Shown here one piece after another: positions 5,205 through 8,950 of a stretch of 8,950 nucleotides of DNA. The stretch's first letter is position 1. Every line of letters begins with the position of its first letter. The notes under the pieces were generated by a model. That model searched no databases, had not been told where the DNA came from, and saw only the letters and a list, made by a program, of their open reading frames with translations. Source of the DNA: Clostridiales bacterium (GTDB taxonomy: Bacteria > Bacillota > Clostridia > Christensenellales > CAG-138); assembly GCA_031270585.1 (NCBI GenBank), contig JAISXK010000032.1, positions 1 through 8,950 of the forward strand, read 5' to 3'. A program made the position numbers and the translations under genes.

Positions 5205-5735
5205 ATGAGTTTGCAAAAGGAAGTAAGGAGGTTGGCAGCTTCCTCATTGCTCATAGCCATGGGGGTTATTTTAGGGGGGCTGCTTAAGATACCGGCCTTT
5301 GTGATGGGGACATATTCCGTAAAAATAAGCTTTGGGGTGTTGCCCGTCATCCTGGCAGGCGTGCTGTTTGGCCCCGTTTATGGCGGCATCGTGGGTGGAC
5401 TAACCGATCTTTTACAGGCGCTGTCATTCCCCGTGGGGGCGTATATGCCCTGGTTTACCATCGTGGGCGTTTTCTTTGGGCTGATACCGGGGCTGTTTTT
5501 TCAAAAAGGGCAGGCCGTCACGCTGCCAAGGCTGTTTTGCGCGGTGGCGTCGGGCCAACTCTTTGGCTCGGTAGTATGTAACACCCTTTTAATAACGGCG
5601 CTTTACAATATGCCGTTGGCAGCTATATTGCCCTTGCGGCTACTCAACCAAGCGGTTATGATACCGCTGTATACCCTCATTGTGTTTGCGCTTTTCCCGC
5701 TTGTAAGCCGGTATAGGATTACCCGCCAATATTGA
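5205..5735 (+). CDS. folT: Folate ECF transporter substrate-binding (S) subunit
   Basis: Membrane S component that binds folate outside the cell and joins a shared EcfA1-EcfA2-EcfT energising module to import it. The 176 aa match S-component size, with five to six hydrophobic helices. The stretch YSVKISFGVLPVILAG, followed by LFGPVYGGIVGGLTDLLQAL and FPVGAYMPWFT, is the typical FolT core with its GGxxDLL motif. The start is set by AAAGGAGG (5187-5194), about 10 nt before the ATG. A THF riboswitch and attenuator in the leader support the substrate. The Ecf module is not in this window and must be elsewhere. Its last 17 bp overlap the 3' end of the convergent lipoprotein gene, and no terminator separates them. 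Confidence 0.88.
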   Translation: MSLQKEVRRLAASSLLIAMGVILGGLLKIPAFVMGTYSVKISFGVLPVILAGVLFGPVYGGIVGGLTDLLQALSFPVGAYMPWFTIVGVFFGLIPGLFFQKGQAVTLPRLFCAVASGQLFGSVVCNTLLITALYNMPLAAILPLRLLNQAVMIPLYTLIVFALFPLVSRYRITRQY

Positions 5736-7752
5736 GCGCGCCGCTTTCTTCTTTATTTTCATCGCCGTCATCGCCCGTATCCTCCGCCAAAAAGACGGTA
5801 TCCAGGTTTAGTATATATGTCGCGCGGATGAGCGTGCCGCCGGTGTCGCTCTCATGCCGGTTGAGATACAACACAGCCGGATTGGCGGAGGAGAATATGG
5901 TGGGTGTAGCCAGATCCAATAGCCTTGTGCTTTGGCCCGCGTAGATATCGTATACCCATAACGTAAACGCGTAAGGGTCTTGTTCTTCAAGGGGCGCGTT
6001 CGTATCATCAGCGGGTAGCGAACTGGCCTCGCCGCCATCCGTTAAGGTGTCGGCTTCAATCGAGGGATCGACTTCCGTTGCGGTATCGGCCTCCGTCTGG
6101 CCGCCCGAAACGCGGCTTTCTATATAATAGAGCTTGCTGCAATCCTGCGACCAGAGGCATACGTAAGGGTAAAAATCGGTGGTGACGGTTCTTTGCTCCC
6201 CGGTGGCCATGGTATATAGCGAAAGGCCGGGCAGCGAGAGTTGGGCCGCGTTTTCGCTTGTGGTAACCACCGCCATATATTTCGCGTCGGATGAAATTTC
6301 AAAGCTGCCGCCGGGTATAAAGGGCTTACGCACGCCGCCCTCCGGCTTGATGCAAAATATGATGGAGCCATCCTCCGCCGCAGCATAGGTAAAGTACAAT
6401 TCGCCGTCCGACAGGCCGAAAGAGCCTTCGTCCACGCTGTTGCGATCCACATAGGAATGACGCTTCGATTCATCGGGTATGGAATAATCAAACTGGTGTA
6501 TCTGAATATCGTTTTGCCCCGTGATGGCGTAAACGATATTGCCAAGGCTGTTCCATAAAAACGCGCTTGTGTTGCTGCCAAAACCCATTTCGGACAGATC
6601 GTTTAACAATTCGTATGTGCCGGCGTCGAACACGTAAAGATGCGTATTCTCATCCGCGCGCTCCAAAACGGCAAGCCGCCGCCCATCGGGCGAGAAGCGC
6701 GCCTGCTCTATGCCGGAAAATTCAAACGATGTAGCGAGCGCCGTGGCGCCGTCATAGCGCATGATCATCAGTTGCTGGTAGGCGTTTTCACCCTCTTCGG
6801 CCGGCAGTTCGCGGCTGTATAAAAAGCCTTCGCCCGTGGGCAGCTCGCATAAAAACAGACCGTCAGGCACCAGCACAGGCAGGGTTTTTAACGATTGGTC
6901 GGGCAAACGAATAGAAGGCGTTTGTATGGCGGCCAAATGATCGAGCGCGCTGTCGTAATGGGGCAGTTGCTGGCCCCGCAGCGCTTGTATCACCCATTTT
7001 TCCTCTATAATATTGGGGTATTGGCGCCTTGCGGCAACGAGGTATCCTTCGGCCTGTTCCATGGTTTCAAAAGGCGGCGATATGAGCAGTATATCGCCGA
7101 GATTTGTTGAGAGCGTGGGCGACGCGTCAAGCTCCGGCGATATTTGCCCCGCGCGGTAAGCGTCATAGGCGTTTACCGTTACATAATAAAGCTCTTTTGG
7201 CGTTTGGGGGTCGCCGTTATCCTGCGGCGCGTCGTGCCGCCGTAGTCGTATGGTGAGCGTATCTTCACCTGCGGCGTCGATATAATACATAGGCTCGCTG
7301 AGCTGAAAGCAGATCGATATGCGCGGAGTATTCACGATGGATTGCTGGAATGTGCCGAGAAACGTATCAGGCAATGTAAGGCCGCGCCGGTAATCCCAAT
7401 GAGCCAGGTTTTCAAACTGCACCACAAGGCGGGCGGGGTAATCCATAACGGAAACTGTGTACGCCGGCACAACGCCCGGCGTTTCCTTTTCGCTGCCCGA
7501 CATGCGGCTGCCCGTTACAAAGGAAAACGTGAGTACGGTCTCCTCCGCGTCGCCCGATCGCGCGGCGGATATTTCAAGCGCCTTTAAATTCAGGTCGCTT
7601 ACCTCTTCAGCCGCGCCGCCGGTGGCGACATAGCCTTCGCCGTGAAAGCCCATGGCGAGCGCACCGGGCACGGCGGGGGCTTCTTCCTTTTCGCATGCGG
7701 CAAGCAGGCATAGAAGTATGGAAAAAAGAAGTATACTGGCCTTTTTTAACAT
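5719..7752 (-). CDS. Lipoprotein with AMIN-like, SPOR-like and beta-propeller-like regions
   Basis: A 677-aa exported lipoprotein of unknown function. Residues 1-20 are a lipid signal peptide: MLKK, a hydrophobic core, and a lipobox LLAAC with Cys20. Residues 53-172 look like a beta-sandwich resembling AMIN domains (PARLVVQF, PRISICFQLSEPMYYI). Residues 188-262 recall a peptidoglycan-binding SPOR fold (ISPPFETMEQAEGYL). From about 345 to 650 there are TolB/WD40-like propeller blades, e.g. ARFSPDGRRLAVLE (351-364) and FEISSDAKYMAVV (484-496). An acidic linker (about 553-592) interrupts the propeller, and the end is D/E-rich. The start is fixed by AGGAG (complement of 7761-7765), 8 nt before the ATG; an upstream in-frame extension has no signal sequence sense. 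It is divergent from ctsR and convergent with folT. A surface-anchored envelope or wall-associated role is inferred; domain names are resemblances only. Confidence 0.9.
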   Translation of the reverse strand: MLKKASILLFSILLCLLAACEKEEAPAVPGALAMGFHGEGYVATGGAAEEVSDLNLKALEISAARSGDAEETVLTFSFVTGSRMSGSEKETPGVVPAYTVSVMDYPARLVVQFENLAHWDYRRGLTLPDTFLGTFQQSIVNTPRISICFQLSEPMYYIDAAGEDTLTIRLRRHDAPQDNGDPQTPKELYYVTVNAYDAYRAGQISPELDASPTLSTNLGDILLISPPFETMEQAEGYLVAARRQYPNIIEEKWVIQALRGQQLPHYDSALDHLAAIQTPSIRLPDQSLKTLPVLVPDGLFLCELPTGEGFLYSRELPAEEGENAYQQLMIMRYDGATALATSFEFSGIEQARFSPDGRRLAVLERADENTHLYVFDAGTYELLNDLSEMGFGSNTSAFLWNSLGNIVYAITGQNDIQIHQFDYSIPDESKRHSYVDRNSVDEGSFGLSDGELYFTYAAAEDGSIIFCIKPEGGVRKPFIPGGSFEISSDAKYMAVVTTSENAAQLSLPGLSLYTMATGEQRTVTTDFYPYVCLWSQDCSKLYYIESRVSGGQTEADTATEVDPSIEADTLTDGGEASSLPADDTNAPLEEQDPYAFTLWVYDIYAGQSTRLLDLATPTIFSSANPAVLYLNRHESDTGGTLIRATYILNLDTVFLAEDTGDDGDENKEESGALNIGG

Positions 7753-7776
7753 AATGAAAGCTCCTGAGCGGTTGTG

Positions 7777-7815
7777 ATAGCCGGCGCCATGCCGGCGGCG
7801 GCATGGCGAGGCTAT
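7777..7815 (-). promoter_or_regulatory. Strong hairpin at the 5' end of the lipoprotein mRNA
   Basis: Plus-strand ATAGCC (7777-7782) pairs with GGCTAT (7810-7815), and CGCCATGCCG (7785-7794) pairs perfectly with CGGCATGGCG (7799-7808). Only a small internal bulge and a 4-nt loop remain unpaired. Taken from the -10 site at 7828-7833, the lipoprotein transcript would begin near 7821, so this stem would form its first structured element, ending 11 nt before the Shine-Dalgarno site. It may stabilise the mRNA or be a DNA operator. No U-tract follows on the minus strand. Confidence 0.6.
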
Positions 7816-7827
7816 GATTTTACAATA

Positions 7828-7856
7828 AGTATACCATAGATCCGCGCAAAATAACG
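7828..7856 (-). promoter_or_regulatory. Candidate promoter of the lipoprotein gene
   Basis: The minus strand reads TATACT (complement of 7828-7833), a good -10. The hexamer 17 nt upstream is CGTTAT (complement of 7851-7856), a weak -35. The -10 lies about 75 bp before the start codon, leaving the hairpin at 7777-7815 in the leader. Confidence 0.4.
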
Positions 7857-7863
7857 GCACGCG

Positions 7864-7958
7864 CATGAACAAACCTGAAGGATCGTGATGAAAGAAACGA
7901 AAAAAGAAAAGCGCGAGGCAAATCGGGCGCATGGCCCGGTAACAGGTTTGTTTACATG
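7864..7958. repeat. Long-range inverted repeat in the ctsR-lipoprotein intergenic region
   Basis: AACAAACCTG (7868-7877) is the exact reverse complement of CAGGTTTGTT (7943-7952). CATG just outside each arm (7864-7867 and 7955-7958) also pairs if TA at 7953-7954 bulges, giving 14 bp in all. Within the 65-nt interior a further hairpin CGGGC-GCATG-GCCCG occupies 7924-7938. It could be a structured RNA, a paired binding site or the remnant of a small element. No gene of known kind lies inside. Confidence 0.5.
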
Positions 7959-7983
7959 GAACTCACACGCGCGCCACAACTAA
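7888..7983 (+). CDS. Possible small ORF, 31 aa, upstream of ctsR
   Basis: An ATG at 7888 with GAAGGAT (7878-7884 region) a few bases upstream opens a 31-codon frame. The product has a highly charged start (MKETKKEKREANRAH) and a mixed end (FTWNSHARHN). It stops at 7981-7983, before the ctsR promoter. No plus-strand promoter is convincing, and it lies within the inverted repeat at 7864-7958. It may be chance. Confidence 0.2.
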   Translation: MKETKKEKREANRAHGPVTGLFTWNSHARHN

Positions 7984-8007
7984 GGGTGCAAACATGGTTC
8001 GCGTGTG
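7964..8007. repeat. Inverted repeat overlapping the ctsR promoter
   Basis: CACACGCG (7964-7971) and CGCGTGTG (8000-8007) are perfect reverse complements 28 nt apart. The right arm runs into the extended -10 of the ctsR promoter. ACATGG also occurs as a direct repeat just before each arm (7954-7959 and 7992-7997). It could be an additional regulator site; no regulator is identified. Confidence 0.45.
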
Positions 8008-8014
8008 GTACAAT
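7986..8014 (+). promoter_or_regulatory. Extended -10 sigma-A promoter of the ctsR operon
   Basis: TGGTACAAT (8006-8014) is an extended -10 (TGn plus TACAAT). The -35 position, 17 nt upstream (GTGCAA, 7986-7991), is weak, as is usual for extended -10 promoters. RNA would start near 8021, next to the CtsR box. Confidence 0.6.
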
Positions 8015-8023
8015 GCATATAAA

Positions 8024-8040
8024 AGTCAAAGATAGTCAGG
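8024..8040 (+). promoter_or_regulatory. CtsR operator (heptad direct repeat)
   Basis: AGTCAAA-GAT-AGTCAGG matches the CtsR box, a tandem heptad RGTCAAA separated by 3 nt. The first heptad is perfect and the second differs in its last two bases. It lies just past the predicted start of transcription and 21 bp before ctsR, where bound repressor would block initiation. This implies autoregulation of the operon. Confidence 0.75.
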
Positions 8041-8061
8041 AATGGAAGGGAGGCGCCGCGC

Positions 8062-8520
8062 TTGCCGCTGTTATCGGATAGTATTGAACGTTTTATCAAA
8101 GAACTGATGGCGCAGGGCAACGAAGTTTCCTTACGGCGCAACGAGCTTGCGCAGCATTTTGGCTGCGCGCCTTCGCAAATAAACTATGTACTATCCACAA
8201 GGTTTACGCTGGATAGCGGGTATGTGATCGCCTCACGCCGCGGCGGCGGCGGATATATCCGTGTTATGCGTATAGCCGGCGGGGGTGAAAACCTTTTGCG
8301 GTATATGGCGTGCAGCGGCATAGGCGAGGGGATAAGCAAGGCCCGGGCGCATGCCATGATCAACAGGCTTCTGGAAGAAAAAACGATTACCTTGCGCGAA
8401 AGCAGGCTTATGAAAACGGCCGTAGACAACTGCGCGCAGCCCGTCGCCGGTTTGCAGGACGGTATGCGCGCAAGGATATTAAAATCCATGTTTTGTGTAT
8501 TATTGATGGAGTCGATATAA
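8062..8520 (+). CDS. ctsR: CtsR, transcriptional repressor of class III heat-shock genes
   Basis: Dimeric winged helix-turn-helix repressor that binds tandem heptads before clp genes at normal temperature and is released on heat or when its arginines are phosphorylated by McsB. The length, 152 aa, is typical. The DNA-binding part is at about 20-65 (VSLRRNELAQHFGCAPSQIN then INYVLSTRFTLDSGY), and the glycine-rich wing RRGGGGYIRV, at about 59-68, is the family's thermosensing signature. The C-terminal helical domain (ISKARAHAMINRLLEEKTIT) mediates dimerisation and tetramerisation. The start is a TTG at 8062, supported by AAGGGAGG (8046-8053) with 8-nt spacing and by the conserved N-terminal SDSIERFIK. 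Twelve bp separate its stop from mcsA. Confidence 0.97.
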   Translation: MPLLSDSIERFIKELMAQGNEVSLRRNELAQHFGCAPSQINYVLSTRFTLDSGYVIASRRGGGGYIRVMRIAGGGENLLRYMACSGIGEGISKARAHAMINRLLEEKTITLRESRLMKTAVDNCAQPVAGLQDGMRARILKSMFCVLLMESI

Positions 8521-8532
8521 GGAGGGGTTCGT

Positions 8533-8950
8533 ATGTTATGTGAGAATTGCGGAAAAAACGAGGCGAATGTACATACCGTCTCGATTGTAAACGGGGAAAA
8601 GCAAGAGCGCCATCTATGCGGCAAATGCGCCGGTGAGGCGCAGCTGGGTATGCCCTCGCTTATCAATCTGCTGTCGGGTTTTCAAATGTTGCCGGTGCAA
8701 AATACCGGCGCGGTTTGCGCGTGCGGCAACAGCTTTGCGCAGTTTCAAAAAACGGGGCTGCTGGGCTGCCCAGATTGTTACACCACGTATAACCAGTTGC
8801 TCATGCCGGTGATCAAGGGCGCGCAGGGAGGCAGAGCGCGCCATGCGGGCCGCCGGCCGGCCGAGTATAACGCGCTTATTCAAGAGATAACAAAGGCCGA
8901 AAAAACGGCCCGGGCCCAGGAGCTTACGGCTGCGGATGAAGTAAGGCGCT
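8533..8950 (+). CDS. mcsA: McsA, zinc-finger activator of the McsB arginine kinase (partial, runs off right edge)
   Basis: McsA binds and activates the protein-arginine kinase McsB, which marks proteins for ClpCP and inactivates CtsR. The first 139 codons are present. Zinc motifs are C3-E-N-C6 and C29-G-K-C32, then a second finger with C62-A-C64 and C79-P-D-C82 followed by Y, in the family pattern CG-x-(S/T)-F-x2-F-x3-GLLGC-x2-CY. C62-x-C64 is one residue shorter than the usual CxxC. After residue 110 comes a charged helical part (EYNALIQEITKAEKTAR) leading towards the UVR motif expected beyond the window. The ATG follows GGAGGGG (8521-8527). Next genes should be mcsB and clpC. Confidence 0.95.
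   Translation, partial: MLCENCGKNEANVHTVSIVNGEKQERHLCGKCAGEAQLGMPSLINLLSGFQMLPVQNTGAVCACGNSFAQFQKTGLLGCPDCYTTYNQLLMPVIKGAQGGRARHAGRRPAEYNALIQEITKAEKTARAQELTAADEVRR

Noticed and set aside
4983..5350. Minus- and plus-strand open frames over the folT leader
   Set aside because: They coincide with the riboswitch and attenuator, lack ribosome sites and read as non-protein-like sequence.
7753..7932. 60-residue N-terminal extension of the lipoprotein
   Set aside because: A proper lipoprotein signal peptide begins at 7752 with a good ribosome site; the extension covers the promoter and hairpin region.
8614..8883. Minus-strand frame opposite mcsA
   Set aside because: Antisense shadow of mcsA, whose zinc-finger pattern is clear on the plus strand.

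Overview
This window looks like chromosome from a spore-forming, low-to-moderate-GC Firmicute, most likely class Clostridia. The grounds are a spoVAC-spoVAD-spoVAE operon, the start of a ctsR-mcsA class III heat-shock operon, a tetrahydrofolate riboswitch in front of an ECF folate transporter gene, purine-rich Shine-Dalgarno sites and frequent ATA codons. No RNA gene, CRISPR array or phage module was seen. The only mobile element is the first 18 codons of an IS630-type transposase at the left edge.

Layout. 1-105: start of the IS630-like transposase on the minus strand, with a near-perfect sigma-A promoter. 177-2438: spoVA operon, read rightward. A sigma-G-like promoter is followed by two small genes that I do not recognise (a 53-aa one-helix membrane protein and a 54-aa four-cysteine protein), then spoVAC, spoVAD and spoVAE. 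Almost every junction overlaps or is tightly spaced, so the small genes appear to belong to the operon. 2606-3112: an unrecognised 168-aa soluble protein. 3201-4901: a CstA-type carbon-starvation/pyruvate transporter, followed by a hairpin terminator. 4975-5735: promoter, THF riboswitch with attenuator, and folT. 5719-7752 (minus): a large lipoprotein with a propeller-like C-terminal half, whose 3' end overlaps folT by 17 bp. 7753-8061: divergent control region. 8062-8950: ctsR and the beginning of mcsA; mcsB and clpC are expected beyond the right edge.

How the parts work together. SpoVAC, SpoVAD and SpoVAE form part of the channel that moves dipicolinic acid into the forespore and releases it at germination. 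Their membrane partner is presumably made together with the two small proteins. The folate cassette is a self-contained module: the RNA leader senses reduced folate and controls the substrate-binding subunit of an ECF transporter, whose energising subunits must be encoded elsewhere. CtsR appears to repress its own operon through a heptad box just downstream of the promoter.

Most notable items: the two small leading genes of the spoVA operon; a 16-bp tandem duplication inside the THF aptamer at the P4 position; a repeated heptamer that could let one strand pair with either the aptamer or the expression platform; and an unusually structured divergent region upstream of ctsR. I found no convincing wholly new multi-gene system. 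The novelty is in small genes and RNA/DNA structures.
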